A stretch of DNA of 64,000 nucleotides, taken from Mycolicibacterium sp. YH-1. Its GTDB lineage: Bacteria; Actinomycetota; Actinomycetes; Mycobacteriales; Mycobacteriaceae. Under the pieces are notes generated by a model. It was given only the letters and a program-made list of their open reading frames with translations, made no database searches and was not told the origin of the DNA. The stretch spans positions 1,364,001-1,428,000 of the forward strand of contig NZ_CP092915.1 in assembly GCF_022557175.1 (NCBI RefSeq), given 5' to 3'. Of this stretch, positions 1-8,671 are shown one piece after another (position 1 is the stretch's first letter; the number at the start of each line of letters is the position of its first letter). A program made the position numbers and the translations under genes.

Positions 1-2
1 AG

Positions 3-406
<404 letters not shown>

Positions 407-407
<1 letters not shown>

Positions 408-1243
408 TGGCGAGCGCGGCCGGCAACAGACCGCCGTTGAACAAGGACACGCGGCTATGCATCTCGCTGGCAGCACGGCCGAGCAATATCGGCACCCGAT
501 TCCACAACCACCTGTACGACGTGCTGGGACTCGACTTCATCTACAAGGCGTTCACCACCACCGACATCGCGGCGGCGATCGGCGGGGTGCGCGCACTGGG
601 GATCCGCGGATGCTCGGTGTCGATGCCGTTCAAGGAGGACGTCATCGACCTCGTCGACGAGGTCGAGGCATCGGCGCGGGCCATCAACTCGGTCAACACG
701 ATCGTCAACGACGACGGACACCTGGTGGCCTCGAACACCGATTACCTTGCCGTGCAACGCCTGATAGACGACCATCGGCTGGATCCGTCGTCGACGGTGC
801 TGATCCGCGGCAGCGGTGGAATGGCCAGTGCCGTTGGCGCGGCCTTCCACGACTACGGTTTCGACACCGGCACCGTCGTCGCCCGCAACGCCGACGCGGG
901 ACGCGAACTAGCGGCGCGACTCGGCTACGAGTACAGCCCTGAGGTGGCAGACCGTGTTGCCGCGATCATCGTCAACGTCACGCCGATCGGGATGGCGGGC
1001 GGACCAGAGTCCACCGAACGGGCCTTCGACGAATGGACCATCGCCCAGGCGAACACGGTGTTTGACGTGGTGGCGCTCCCGTCGGAGACACCGCTGATCG
1101 CCGCGGCCCGCGCGGCGGGCGCCCATGTCATCACCGGGGCCGAGGTGATCGCTCTGCAGGCAGCCGAACAGTTCGAGCGCTACACCGGGGTGCGGCCGAC
1201 GGCGGAGCAGGTGGCTGAGGCGTCGGCGATCTCGCGGGCGTGA
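407..1243 (+). CDS. Shikimate dehydrogenase-like oxidoreductase (AroE family)
   Basis: This 278-residue protein has the AroE layout. The N-terminal substrate domain carries the catalytic lysine (SMPFKED, K76) and the paired aspartate (NTDY, D112). A Rossmann domain follows with a GSGGMAS nucleotide loop near residues 135-141. Canonical AroE reduces 3-dehydroshikimate with NADPH in aromatic amino acid synthesis. The segment between the catalytic residues and the loop is unusual (DEVEASARAINSVNT), and mycobacteria normally carry another aroE in the aro operon. This copy may therefore be a paralogue with a different hydroxy-acid substrate. The ATG overlaps the upstream acetyltransferase stop (TGATG), which suggests co-transcription and coupling. 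Family assignment is secure; the exact substrate is not. Confidence 0.85.
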
Positions 1244-1253
1244 CGCTGCGGCG

Positions 1254-2087
1254 TCAAGCGTTCGCCAGGATGATTCCTCGGCGTACCTCTTCCGGGCTGT
1301 GGCCACTGGAATCCGCGTAAAGCATCCTCGCCGCGATGAACCACGACAGCGACGAATGCACTGCATCGGCCGTGGGGGATGCGTCGTCGGGCAGCGCGAG
1401 TTGAAACGGCAGCGTCAGCGGGGATCCGGCCTTTAGTGCAATTGCCTTGCCCAGATTGATGATTGGCCCGTTCAATGCACTTAACTGGCCGGGCTGGCGG
1501 ACCAGGGGATGAGACTCGCGGTGGCGCTGCCAGTGCACCGCGAGATCGCCGTCGGGCAGGTCGGCGGCAGGGGTGAGAACCACGTGACCCGACACCGTGT
1601 CGCCTGCCCTGAACACCGATGCGGCCAGCACGATCTCGACATCGGTCTCCGCGACACCCGACACCCGCTCCATCGGCGCCTCGAGCGCCTCCACCGGGTC
1701 GACGTCCTCGACCCCGATCAAGACCGTGAAGTCCCCGCGGGTGCCGATATCACGCCCACCGCGTTCGATCGCCACCCGGCACGACCACCGGGCGATCTGT
1801 TCGGACGATCCGGGCGCCCACGACGGCACCGTGAAAGTCGATGTCGTTCCGGCGAACTCGCCCGCGATCACCGGAACGTCGAGGCGGCTGACGCAGACCC
1901 AGTCCTCGGCATCGCGCTCACCACCGTGGTACCGGTAGAAGTTGTCATAACCCCACTCCAACCGCACCGAATCGACCCTGTCGAGGGGCCTGTCATTGGT
2001 GACGGTCGCGGTGACTGACTGGCGCGGCCGAGCCGCGTCCGGTGCCACCACAACATGCAGGCCACCCGCGCGGTCGAAGAGGCTCAC
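1254..2087 (-). CDS. Arrestin-like / Spo0M-like conserved protein
   Basis: This is a 277-residue soluble protein with a GTG start preceded by a purine-rich stretch (GAGGAAG). It has no signal peptide or membrane segment. The sequence alternates beta-rich blocks such as SVTATVTNDRPLDRVDSVRL and FRAGDTVSGHVVLTP, which resemble the two beta-sandwich lobes of the arrestin/Spo0M superfamily. The phrase AGDTVSGHV is typical of the second lobe. No catalytic motif is visible, so a binding or scaffold role is more likely than an enzymatic one, but its partner is unknown. It lies convergent to the aroE-like gene with only 10 bases between the stop codons. Confidence 0.6.
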   Translation of the reverse strand: MSLFDRAGGLHVVVAPDAARPRQSVTATVTNDRPLDRVDSVRLEWGYDNFYRYHGGERDAEDWVCVSRLDVPVIAGEFAGTTSTFTVPSWAPGSSEQIARWSCRVAIERGGRDIGTRGDFTVLIGVEDVDPVEALEAPMERVSGVAETDVEIVLAASVFRAGDTVSGHVVLTPAADLPDGDLAVHWQRHRESHPLVRQPGQLSALNGPIINLGKAIALKAGSPLTLPFQLALPDDASPTADAVHSSLSWFIAARMLYADSSGHSPEEVRRGIILANA

Positions 2088-2151
2088 TACGTCTTCCTCT
2101 GCGACTCCGCGTACTTCTCGGGATGGTGCGGTCGCGGTGGCTGTGCCGCGG

Positions 2152-2847
2152 TCATGGCGTGATGACGGTCTTCTCGTCGATCTCAGCAGTGGCGGTCATC
2201 AGCGGATTGATCTGGTCCTCGAGGCCGTCGGCGTTGAGCTGGACGACGAACAGGCCGTCCGCTCCGGGGATCACGATGGTCTTCTGGGCGATCATGCGCT
2301 TTATGCCGTCGCGGACGTAGGTGCCGCCGATCTGGTAGGTGTCGAATCCGCTCAGGGTGCCGGTCTTACCGTCGCCGCCCTCGAATCCGGGCAGGTTCTT
2401 CAGTTCGCCCGGCGCGTACTCGATGATCTGTGCGGGGTCGACGTCACCGGTCAGCTTCGACATCAGCGTGACAATCGTCGGCGGGTCGGTGGCCATCGCC
2501 GGGTCGCCCGTGAACAGGATGGCGCTCCACGCGTACGGCGGGGTCCGCTGGCCGGCGTCCTCCCAGCCCGCTGGAATCGGCAGCTCGAGGGTCGGCGAAC
2601 CGGGATCTCCACGCTTGACAGGAGTTTCGGTGATGCCGCTCTTCTTGATGTAGTCGGCGATGGTCTCGTTGGCGGTGGACGGTGCCGCCGAGGTGGGCGC
2701 GGCAGCACTGGTCTCGCTGGTCTCGCTGGTCGACGACGGGGACGACGACGTGGCCTCCGTCTTGGAGTCCGATCCGCAGCCCGAGAGCGTCAGGGTCAAC
2801 GCGACGGCGGCGACCGCAGCACCGCCGGCCTTGGTGAACGTGTGCAT
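2152..2847 (-). CDS. LpqN/LpqT-family lipoprotein
   Basis: The 231-residue protein starts with a lipoprotein signal peptide ending in the lipobox LSGC. A 50-residue Ser/Thr/Ala-rich linker follows, then a compact domain beginning TIADYIKKSGITETPV. The same N-terminal pattern (F-x-x-Y-hydrophobic-x-x-x-G-I) recurs in the LpqT homologue at 41.2-41.9 kb, placing both in the mycobacterial LpqN family. Members are lipid-anchored at the outer face of the cytoplasmic membrane; M. tuberculosis LpqN has been linked to envelope lipid export and host interaction. The ATG at 2847 is chosen over an upstream in-frame start because an AGGAGA site sits at 2854-2859 and the signal peptide begins there. Confidence 0.8.
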   Translation of the reverse strand: MHTFTKAGGAAVAAVALTLTLSGCGSDSKTEATSSSPSSTSETSETSAAAPTSAAPSTANETIADYIKKSGITETPVKRGDPGSPTLELPIPAGWEDAGQRTPPYAWSAILFTGDPAMATDPPTIVTLMSKLTGDVDPAQIIEYAPGELKNLPGFEGGDGKTGTLSGFDTYQIGGTYVRDGIKRMIAQKTIVIPGADGLFVVQLNADGLEDQINPLMTATAEIDEKTVITP

Positions 2848-2926
2848 ATGCAGTCTCCTGTCGTGGAAAAACAGCCTGAGCCTACGGTCAGCAAACCGAA
2901 AAAGCACGCAGAACGAGCCCGCGGTG

Positions 2927-3898
2927 TCAGAAACCGATGTCGTGGGCCGTGAACCGCCCCGTGACATCGCCTGACAGTGATTCGTCGTGGGGATCGACCG
3001 CCAGCGTCGGGGCGCCCTCGCTCAGGTCCAGCCCGGAGATCTGAACCCAGATCGTGCTTGGGCTGGTGCTCAGTTCGAACACATAGAGGCGGTTCGTCGT
3101 ATCGCACACGGTGCGGTACTCGGTGTTGTAGACGCCGAACTCGCCGTACGGCGCGCCGAACGGTACAGACACGTTGCGCATCACGGCCAGCACGCTCGCG
3201 ACGGCCTGACGCTCGCTGGTGGGTTCAGGCAGCAGAGCGCTGTAGTAGGCGGCGCGTTGAAACCTGTCGACGGGATTGACGTTGCCGGGCAGCGGCATGT
3301 CGCGGCTGGGGTGGGAGAAGTCCTGCTTGGACAGCAGCGCGAGCTGTTCGTCGTAGGTGGGATCGTTGGTCATCAACGTGAACTCGCGGCCGTGGTGCAC
3401 GACCAGCTTGCCCGCCTCCAGTTCGAGGATGGCACTGTCGCCGGTGGCGTCCTCGATGGCCAGGTGCAGCGTGGCGTCGTGACCGTTGGCGCCGACCATC
3501 ACCAGCTGGACGCCGTCCATCAGCTCCAGTGCCTCGGACACCGTCGCGGCCTGATCGAGCAGGTACTGCGCCCACACGCCGGTGTGCAGACCGGGCAGCG
3601 CGGTGTCGCGCTGTCCGACGTCCGTGGACTTCAGGTACAGCGCGTGGACGGCCAGCCCACGCTCGTTGAGGCCGTCGACGGTGCCCAGCCCGTAGACCGT
3701 CGTCACGAGGCTGCCGTGGGTGCTCGTCCACCGCAGCGGGTTGTCGGGCACCACGACCTCGGTGAGCAGCAGTCCGCCGTCGCGGGCGCGGCCCCTCGGA
3801 AACGCCACGATCAGAGGCTCAGTGGACTCCGGCCAGTCCATGCTTCGGCCTGATAGCACTGCTAACTGGTTGGTATTCCACAAGACTCGCGTGCACAT
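2927..3898 (-). CDS. Linear amide C-N hydrolase, choloylglycine/penicillin V acylase family (Ntn hydrolase)
   Basis: The 323-residue protein begins MCTRVLWNT, so removal of Met1 would expose Cys2 as the N-terminal nucleophile of the Ntn-hydrolase fold. Further family features are the R-x-M-D-W block near residue 18 (SGRSMDW), the LNERGLAVH segment, and the TNDPTYDEQ motif that supplies the conserved Asn/Asp region. The family hydrolyses linear amides such as bile-salt conjugates, penicillin V and acyl-homoserine lactones. The absence of a signal peptide suggests cytoplasmic activity. The natural substrate in mycobacteria cannot be read from the sequence. It precedes the LpqN-like gene by 79 bases on the same strand and could be co-transcribed with it. 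Confidence 0.85.
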   Translation of the reverse strand: MCTRVLWNTNQLAVLSGRSMDWPESTEPLIVAFPRGRARDGGLLLTEVVVPDNPLRWTSTHGSLVTTVYGLGTVDGLNERGLAVHALYLKSTDVGQRDTALPGLHTGVWAQYLLDQAATVSEALELMDGVQLVMVGANGHDATLHLAIEDATGDSAILELEAGKLVVHHGREFTLMTNDPTYDEQLALLSKQDFSHPSRDMPLPGNVNPVDRFQRAAYYSALLPEPTSERQAVASVLAVMRNVSVPFGAPYGEFGVYNTEYRTVCDTTNRLYVFELSTSPSTIWVQISGLDLSEGAPTLAVDPHDESLSGDVTGRFTAHDIGF

Positions 3899-3986
3899 GT
3901 GGCTCAGATCCTCCTCGCGTATCCGCCGGCGGCGTGTCCTGAGCCGACATCGGTGCGGGTCAGCGTAGCTGTGATATCAAGACGAC

Positions 3987-4664
3987 GTGCGCGTACCCGC
4001 CCTCTGTTCGGCGGCAGTCCTCTGCGTGGCGTGCGGTTCATCCGTTGCGCCCGAACCGTCCTCTGCAACAACGGGGCTCCCCGCGCACGCCGCGGTCGCC
4101 GAACCGGCGAGGATCGGCGCGGCGCGCAGCGATCTGCCCCCGGGATACGAGGTCGGCGACCTCGCCGGGCGCACCGCTCCGGTGGCGCTCTGGGGTCTGG
4201 GCGAACCGTGGACGGTCGAGCCGCCGCAGTGCACCCCGCTGGTCGACCCGCCGCTGGACGCGGCGACCGTCCGTGGGTGGTCGGCGTCGGGGCCGGGCGG
4301 CATCGTCTACGCCGTGGCGGGCTCGGTGGCCAGCGGTCTGGACGAGTTGCTGCGCGAACAGTGCGGCACGTTCTCGGTGGTCACGGGGCGCACCACCGCG
4401 AAGGTCGAGACAATCGACGCGCCCGCCGTCGACGGCGCGTCGACGCTCGGCCTGCGCACCGAGGCCGCCACCGTCGTCGAGGGTGGCACCGAAACCCATT
4501 CCCACGCCGACACCTTCACCGCCTATCTGGGCGACGTCATCACCTACGTCACCGTCGTCACCGACCCGGGGTCCACCGGTGCGCCGCTCGGACCGGGATT
4601 CGCCGCGGAGCTGCTGACCTCGACCGTGTCGGCGCTGCGCGGTTCGCCGGCCTCCGGCGGGTAG
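3987..4664 (+). CDS. Probable lipoprotein, DUF5642-like
   Basis: This 225-residue protein starts at GTG 3987. Its short hydrophobic N-terminus ends in a cysteine (VLCVACG) that resembles a lipobox but has Cys rather than Leu at -3, so lipidation is likely but not certain. The mature part contains DLPPGYEVGDL, two cysteines at CTPLVDPPL and EQCGTFSV that could pair, and a C-terminal YVTVVTDPG segment. These features also occur, more clearly, in the next gene, so the two look like diverged tandem paralogues of a mycobacterial secreted-domain family. No enzymatic motif is visible. The stop is 10 bases before the next ATG, consistent with one operon. Confidence 0.6.
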   Translation: MRVPALCSAAVLCVACGSSVAPEPSSATTGLPAHAAVAEPARIGAARSDLPPGYEVGDLAGRTAPVALWGLGEPWTVEPPQCTPLVDPPLDAATVRGWSASGPGGIVYAVAGSVASGLDELLREQCGTFSVVTGRTTAKVETIDAPAVDGASTLGLRTEAATVVEGGTETHSHADTFTAYLGDVITYVTVVTDPGSTGAPLGPGFAAELLTSTVSALRGSPASGG

Positions 4665-4674
4665 ATTGGCGGCG

Positions 4675-5328
4675 ATGTCGAGGACGTGGGTGGCCCTGAT
4701 GAGTGTCGTGTTGCTCGCGGCATGCTCGAGCGGATCCGATGCGGCGTCGGGAGATATCGCCAAGGTCGTCGACCTGGCATCGAGCTTCGGCCCCGAGTTC
4801 AAGGTGACCGAGGTGGATCCGACGGGCATTGACCCGCGTCTGCTTGCGCCGCAATCGCTTCCGCCGGGCGTCACCTTCGATCCGGCCGACTGCGCCAAGT
4901 TCGCCACGGGTCTGGCGGTACCCGAGGGTCTCAAGGGCAATATGGCCGCGGTCACGGCCGAGGGTGCGGGAAACCGGTTCATCACCATTGCCCTCGAGAC
5001 ATCCGAGGAGATCCCGCTGCCCGAGCCGGGCGAGGGCTGCCACAAGGTCGCCTTCGCGGGGCAGGGCTCCCGTGGTCTCGTCGAGGTGGCCGAGTCGCCG
5101 ACCATCTCCGACGCCCGCACCCTGGGCACGCATCGCGTCGTGCAGACGATGGTGAACGGCAAGCCCGCCGCGGGCGAGCTCTACAACTACGTTGCCGGCT
5201 TCGGTCAGTACCTGGTGATCGTCACCGCCAACCCCCTGGTGCTCCCCGACAAGCCCGTGGGTCAGGTGGACACTCAGCGGGCCCGCGACCTGTTGGTGTC
5301 GGCCGTCGCCGCCATCCGCGGGTCCTAG
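4675..5328 (+). CDS. Lipoprotein, DUF5642 family (Rv0999-like position)
   Basis: The 217-residue product carries a classical lipoprotein signal with lipobox LLAAC. The mature domain includes SSFGPEFKVTEVDP, PPGVTFDPADCAKFA and PEPGEGCHKVAF, whose two cysteines probably form a disulfide outside the membrane. An in-frame TTG lies nine bases upstream, but ATG 4675 gives a normal signal peptide. The gene is in the place of Rv0999 between the acetyltransferase and the AlkB-like gene, so it is probably the orthologue; function is unknown in both. Its TAG stop overlaps the stop of the convergent AlkB gene. Confidence 0.65.
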   Translation: MSRTWVALMSVVLLAACSSGSDAASGDIAKVVDLASSFGPEFKVTEVDPTGIDPRLLAPQSLPPGVTFDPADCAKFATGLAVPEGLKGNMAAVTAEGAGNRFITIALETSEEIPLPEPGEGCHKVAFAGQGSRGLVEVAESPTISDARTLGTHRVVQTMVNGKPAAGELYNYVAGFGQYLVIVTANPLVLPDKPVGQVDTQRARDLLVSAVAAIRGS

Positions 5329-5921
5329 CGCACGTCGCGTACGCGGAACTGGATGCTGATCCGGGGGCCTTTGGGCCGGGCGGTCTTCGGCACCGCGTGC
5401 TCCCACGTGCGCTGACACGAGCCGCCCATGACCAGCAGGTCACCGTGCCCCTGGGGCAGTCGAAGCGAGGGGCCACCCGCGCGGGGCCGCATGGCGAAAA
5501 CCCTTGTCGCGCCGAGGCTGACGATGGCGACCGTGGTGTCCTCGGTGCTGCTGCGGCCGACGGTGTCACCGTGCCACGCCACGCTGTCGGTCTCGTCGCG
5601 GTACAGGCACATGCCGGCGGTGGTGAAGGGCTCGCCCATATCGCGCGCGTAGATGTCGTTGAGACGCACGCGCAGCCTGGCGAGGCCCGGATGCGGGGGA
5701 GGTTCGGCGGTGAGGTCGTGGAAGCTGACGAGACGGGGGACGTCCAGTACGCGGTCATACATCTGTCGACGCTCGGCGCGCCACGGTATCGACGCCATCA
5801 GCTCGTCGAAGAGTTCGTCGTTGTCACCCAGCCAACCGGCGCGGACGTCGATCCACGCACCGTCGCCGAGGCTACGCCGCTCGGCGCAGTCGAAGAGAGA
5901 CCCCTGAACCGACAAGGACAC
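5325..5921 (-). CDS. AlkB-like 2-oxoglutarate/Fe(II) dioxygenase
   Basis: The 198-residue protein has the iron facial triad H117-x-D119 (AWHGDTVG) and H175 (TWEHAVPK), with the 2-oxoglutarate-binding arginine at R187 (RISIQFR). These match the AlkB family that oxidatively removes alkyl groups from nucleic-acid bases. The size and the loop SLGATRVFAMRP resemble the short actinobacterial AlkB proteins such as Rv1000c, whose genomic position it also shares. Whether the substrate is DNA, RNA or protein is not visible. The start is GTG 5921. The 3' end overlaps the convergent lipoprotein gene in the shared CTA/TAG. Confidence 0.9.
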   Translation of the reverse strand: MSLSVQGSLFDCAERRSLGDGAWIDVRAGWLGDNDELFDELMASIPWRAERRQMYDRVLDVPRLVSFHDLTAEPPPHPGLARLRVRLNDIYARDMGEPFTTAGMCLYRDETDSVAWHGDTVGRSSTEDTTVAIVSLGATRVFAMRPRAGGPSLRLPQGHGDLLVMGGSCQRTWEHAVPKTARPKGPRISIQFRVRDVR

Positions 5922-5951
5922 GACCGAATGCTATCGCACAGGCGTTCGAAT

Positions 5952-6383
5952 TCACAGATTGGCCGCCCCGGGACCCTGCTCGGCCAGGACGTCGCCCGGG
6001 TTCGCCAGCGAGCATGTCTTGAGGCTCAGGCAACCGCAGCCGATGCAGCCGGTGAGGTTGTCGCGGAGGCGTTGCATGTGCAGGATCCGCTCGTCGAGAT
6101 CGGCGCGCCAGGTCGCGGACAGGCGCGCCCAGTCCTTGCTCGTCGGGACGCGGTCCGTCGGGAGCGTCGCCAGGGCCTCTCGGATGCGGGCCAGCGGGAT
6201 GCCGAGCCGCTGCGACATCCGGATGAACGCCACGCGGCGAAGGGTCTCGCGGGCGTAACGCCGCTGGTTGCCCGACGTGCGCCTGCAGTGGATCAGGCCC
6301 TCGCGTTCGTAGAAGTGCAGCGCGGAGACCGCCACCCCGCTGCGGTGTGACATCTCACCCGGTGTCAGTTCGATTGTCTCCAT
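5952..6383 (-). CDS. soxR: Redox-sensitive MerR-family activator SoxR
   Basis: The 143-residue protein opens with a MerR winged helix ([27 protein letters not shown]). A dimerisation helix leads to the [2Fe-2S] motif at C113, C116, C118 and C124 ([12 protein letters not shown]), the exact C-x2-C-x-C-x5-C spacing of SoxR. SoxR senses redox-cycling compounds through its cluster and activates promoters with an elongated spacer. The start at ATG 6383 gives the normal SoxR N-terminus; an in-frame ATG three codons upstream is also possible. A near-ideal SoxR box lies one base upstream of this start, between soxR and divergent arcA. M. tuberculosis has no gene here, so it is an insertion relative to that species. 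Confidence 0.93.
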   Translation of the reverse strand: METIELTPGEMSHRSGVAVSALHFYEREGLIHCRRTSGNQRRYARETLRRVAFIRMSQRLGIPLARIREALATLPTDRVPTSKDWARLSATWRADLDERILHMQRLRDNLTGCIGCGCLSLKTCSLANPGDVLAEQGPGAANL

Positions 6384-6384
6384 G

Positions 6385-6404
6385 ACCTCAACGATAGTTG
6401 AGGT
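6385..6404. promoter_or_regulatory. SoxR box between soxR and arcA
   Basis: The perfect dyad ACCTCAAC-GATA-GTTGAGGT has 8-base arms and a 4-base spacer. Its core matches the enterobacterial SoxR operator (CCTCAAGTTAACTTGAGG) in the arms and in the 18-base length. On the plus strand ATGACC at 6382-6387 would be a -35 element, with a weak GAATTG at 6407-6412 exactly 19 bases later. This is the long spacer expected of MerR-type promoters and would direct transcription toward arcA. The dyad also touches the soxR start, so autoregulation is equally possible. Confidence 0.75.
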
Positions 6405-6429
6405 GCGAATTGGCGTTACGGTGCTAGAC

Positions 6430-7629
6430 GTGACGGAAACGCAGCTGGGCGTCGATTCGGAGGTCGGCACGCTGCGCGCCGTCATCGTGCACCGGCCGGG
6501 TGCAGAGCTGCAGCGACTGACACCGCGCAACAACGACAGGCTGCTTTTCGACGGCCTGCCGTGGGTGGCCAAGGCGCAGCAGGAACACGACGCGTTCACC
6601 GCGCTGCTGCGTGCCCGAGGCGTCGAGGTGCTGCTCCTGGCCGACCTGCTGACCGAGGCGCTGTCCAGTGGAGCGGCCCGCATGCACGGCATATCGGCGG
6701 CCGTCGATGCGCGTCGCCTGGGACAGCCCCTGGCGCAGGAACTCTCGGCCTACCTGCGCTCGCTCGAGGCAGGCCCGCTTGCACACGTGCTGATGGCCGG
6801 CATGACCTTCAACGAGTTGCCGCACGGTGAGCTCTCGCTCGTGCGGCGCATGCACCACGGCGGTGACTTCGTCATCGATCCGCTGCCCAACCTGCTGTTC
6901 ACCCGCGACTCGTCGTTCTGGATCGGGCCGCGGGTGGCGATCACCTCGCTGGCCCTGCCCGCCCGCATCCGCGAGACCTCGCTGACCGACCTGGTGTACG
7001 CGCACCATCCGCGATTCCTCGGTGTGCGCCGGGCCTATGAGTCGCGCTCCGCGCCGGTCGAGGGCGGTGACGTCCTTCTGCTGGGGCAGGGTGTGGTGGC
7101 CGTCGGGGTGGGGGAGCGCACCACGCCCGCGGGTGCGGAGGCGCTGGCGCGCAGCCTGTTCGACGACGATCTCGCGCACACCGTGCTGGCGGTGCCGATC
7201 GCCCAGGAACGCGCCCAGATGCACCTCGACACCGTGTGCACCATGGTCGACGTCGACACCGTCGTGATGTACCCGAACATCGTCGACTCCCTGTCGGCGT
7301 TCACGATTCACCGCGCCCCGGGTGGCGTGCGGATCGATGACGCGCAGCCGTTCGTCAGGGCGGCTGCCGAGGCGATGGGCATCGAGGAGCTGCGCGTCAT
7401 CGACACCGGCCTCGATCCCGTGACCGCCGAGCGCGAGCAGTGGGATGACGGCAACAACACGCTGGCCCTGGCGCCCGGCGTTGTCGTCGCCTACGAGCGC
7501 AACTCCGAGACCAATGCGCGGCTGGCGGATTCGGGTATCGAGGTGCTGGCGATCGCCGCCTCGGAGTTGGGCACCGGCCGCGGCGGTCCGCGGTGCATGG
7601 CGTGCCCCGCCGCCCGCGACCCGCTCTAG
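6430..7629 (+). CDS. arcA: Arginine deiminase
   Basis: This 399-residue enzyme hydrolyses L-arginine to citrulline and ammonia. Visible hallmarks are [10 protein letters not shown], the [11 protein letters not shown] block with the catalytic His, EGGDVLLL, and the C-terminal GRGGPRCM with the nucleophilic cysteine C389. GTG 6430 is chosen because the following residues ([17 protein letters not shown]) match the length of mycobacterial ArcA. An upstream in-frame ATG at 6382 would run through the SoxR box. No carbamate kinase or ornithine transcarbamylase is nearby, so the gene stands alone as in M. tuberculosis (Rv1001). Its promoter region contains the SoxR box, so redox control is possible. 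Confidence 0.95.
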   Translation: MTETQLGVDSEVGTLRAVIVHRPGAELQRLTPRNNDRLLFDGLPWVAKAQQEHDAFTALLRARGVEVLLLADLLTEALSSGAARMHGISAAVDARRLGQPLAQELSAYLRSLEAGPLAHVLMAGMTFNELPHGELSLVRRMHHGGDFVIDPLPNLLFTRDSSFWIGPRVAITSLALPARIRETSLTDLVYAHHPRFLGVRRAYESRSAPVEGGDVLLLGQGVVAVGVGERTTPAGAEALARSLFDDDLAHTVLAVPIAQERAQMHLDTVCTMVDVDTVVMYPNIVDSLSAFTIHRAPGGVRIDDAQPFVRAAAEAMGIEELRVIDTGLDPVTAEREQWDDGNNTLALAPGVVVAYERNSETNARLADSGIEVLAIAASELGTGRGGPRCMACPAARDPL

Positions 7630-7651
7630 CTCACCCCCCGCCCACGTCTGC

Positions 7652-7712
7652 CGTGAGACTGCGCCCAGGGTCGTGATCCGCGCGCAGGCGCGACCCTCAG
7701 CGCAGTTTCACG
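7652..7712. repeat. Palindromic element overlapping the 3' end of the DUF559 gene
   Basis: Two 22-base arms (7652-7673 and 7691-7712) match at 19 of 22 positions around a 17-base loop; the left arm begins CGTGAGACTGCGCCCAGGG. The right arm contains the last codons and the TGA of the DUF559 gene. The left arm, extended to 7651-7677, recurs inverted at 8627-8653 with 26 of 27 matches, so the gene is bracketed by related elements. As RNA it would form a strong hairpin between convergent arcA and the DUF559 gene, but no T-tract follows. Confidence 0.8.
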
Positions 7713-8548
7713 TGATGGCCGCGTCGCGCGAACGCATCTGCGGTCCGCGTGATGACGAATCGCCGCGAGTGTTCGGCCACGACGTGCAGGTCGATCCAGC
7801 CCTGGCGCCTGACGAGTTCGTTGCGGCCGATGTCGTGGACGTAGCGAGGGCGACTACTGCGGTGTTCTTCGCCGTCGTAGTCGGCGCCGACCATGGGCTC
7901 CTCCCAACCCATGTCGAGGAACGCGTTCGCGAAGCCATCGGTGACGTGTATCTGCGTGGTGGGTCGAGGAAAGCCGGCGTCGATGTACCACAGTCGCAGT
8001 CGGGTCTCCCTTGGCGATTGTCCGCCGGCGTCCATCAGGTCGAGTGCGATTCCCGCGCGACGGAGTCCACGCGCCCGACGATGCCGGGAGGTCAGCGAGA
8101 GCGCTTCGGCTGCGGTGACGTTGCAGGCCCCCGCCAGAGCATCGAGATGTCGAACCGCGTCATCGCGCGGAAGGTGGCGGCCGAGGTCGAGTGCGGTGCG
8201 TGCGGGTGAGGTCACCAGCATCCCGCCGATCTCGACGACCTCGTCGGCGTCGATCCTCTCGTTGCGCATGATGATGCCGTTCGGCGAGCGGTCGCGTCCC
8301 CCAATGAGTTCGATCGGCGTGACATCGTCGATCCACTTCGCACCGTGCAACGACGCCGCCGCGCGTCCGGCGATGATCCCGTCGCGACCCGACCACAACC
8401 AGGCGCCGGCGATCCGCGATCGCAAGTCGGTGATGGCAGTCTTCGGCAGGTAGACGCCCGGGAAGATCGACGAGTAGTTCCAGCGCAGCTGGCTCCGCGT
8501 CAGGCCGCCGCTGGCCAGTCGCTCGCTGCCGACGAAGATCTCGCGCAT
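7697..8548 (-). CDS. DUF559/Vsr-like protein with AbiEi-like N-terminus
   Basis: The 283-residue protein has two parts. Residues 1-170 contain GGLTRSQLRW, PGVYLP, AGRAAASLHGAKW and VTSPARTALDLGR, the pattern of AbiEi-like 'type IV TA' N-terminal regions common in actinobacteria. Residues 180-283 carry SPRETRLRLWYIDAGFPRPTTQ, then FLDMGWEEPMVGADYDGEEHR and RNELVRRQGW, which follow the Vsr/DUF559 restriction-endonuclease-like core (E...D...E-x-DG-x-H). The usual E-Y-DG is ADYDG here, so one acidic ligand may differ. No partner toxin gene is adjacent. The gene is flanked by palindromic repeats and its stop lies inside one of them. Cellular function is unknown. Confidence 0.65.
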   Translation of the reverse strand: MREIFVGSERLASGGLTRSQLRWNYSSIFPGVYLPKTAITDLRSRIAGAWLWSGRDGIIAGRAAASLHGAKWIDDVTPIELIGGRDRSPNGIIMRNERIDADEVVEIGGMLVTSPARTALDLGRHLPRDDAVRHLDALAGACNVTAAEALSLTSRHRRARGLRRAGIALDLMDAGGQSPRETRLRLWYIDAGFPRPTTQIHVTDGFANAFLDMGWEEPMVGADYDGEEHRSSRPRYVHDIGRNELVRRQGWIDLHVVAEHSRRFVITRTADAFARRGHHVKLR

Positions 8549-8592
8549 GCGGTCATACTCGGTAGCCAGGGCGACAAATCCGCGCCGTCGCG

Positions 8593-8651
8593 GTGAGACT
8601 GCGCGTGGGGCTGTGGATAACTCGAAATCACGACCCTGGGCGCAGCCTCAC
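8593..8651. repeat. Palindromic element upstream of the DUF559 gene
   Basis: The left arm at 8593-8610 (GTGAGACTGCGC then GTGGGG) pairs imperfectly with the right arm at 8627-8651 (14 of the first 18 positions). The right arm is an inverted near-copy of the left arm of the element at 7652-7712. It lies 45 bases upstream of the DUF559 start and 20 bases beyond the pmt stop, so it could also act as the end of the pmt transcript. Confidence 0.7.
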
Positions 8652-8671
8652 GGGCGGGCACTCGGCCGCGG

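Noticed and set aside
2987..3853. Long plus-strand frame opposite the amide hydrolase gene
   Set aside because: The minus strand encodes a complete Ntn hydrolase with its nucleophile; the opposite frame has only compositional bias.
7697..8548. A type IV toxin-antitoxin pair
   Set aside because: Only the AbiEi-like region is present, and no adjacent AbiEii-like nucleotidyltransferase gene is found on either side.
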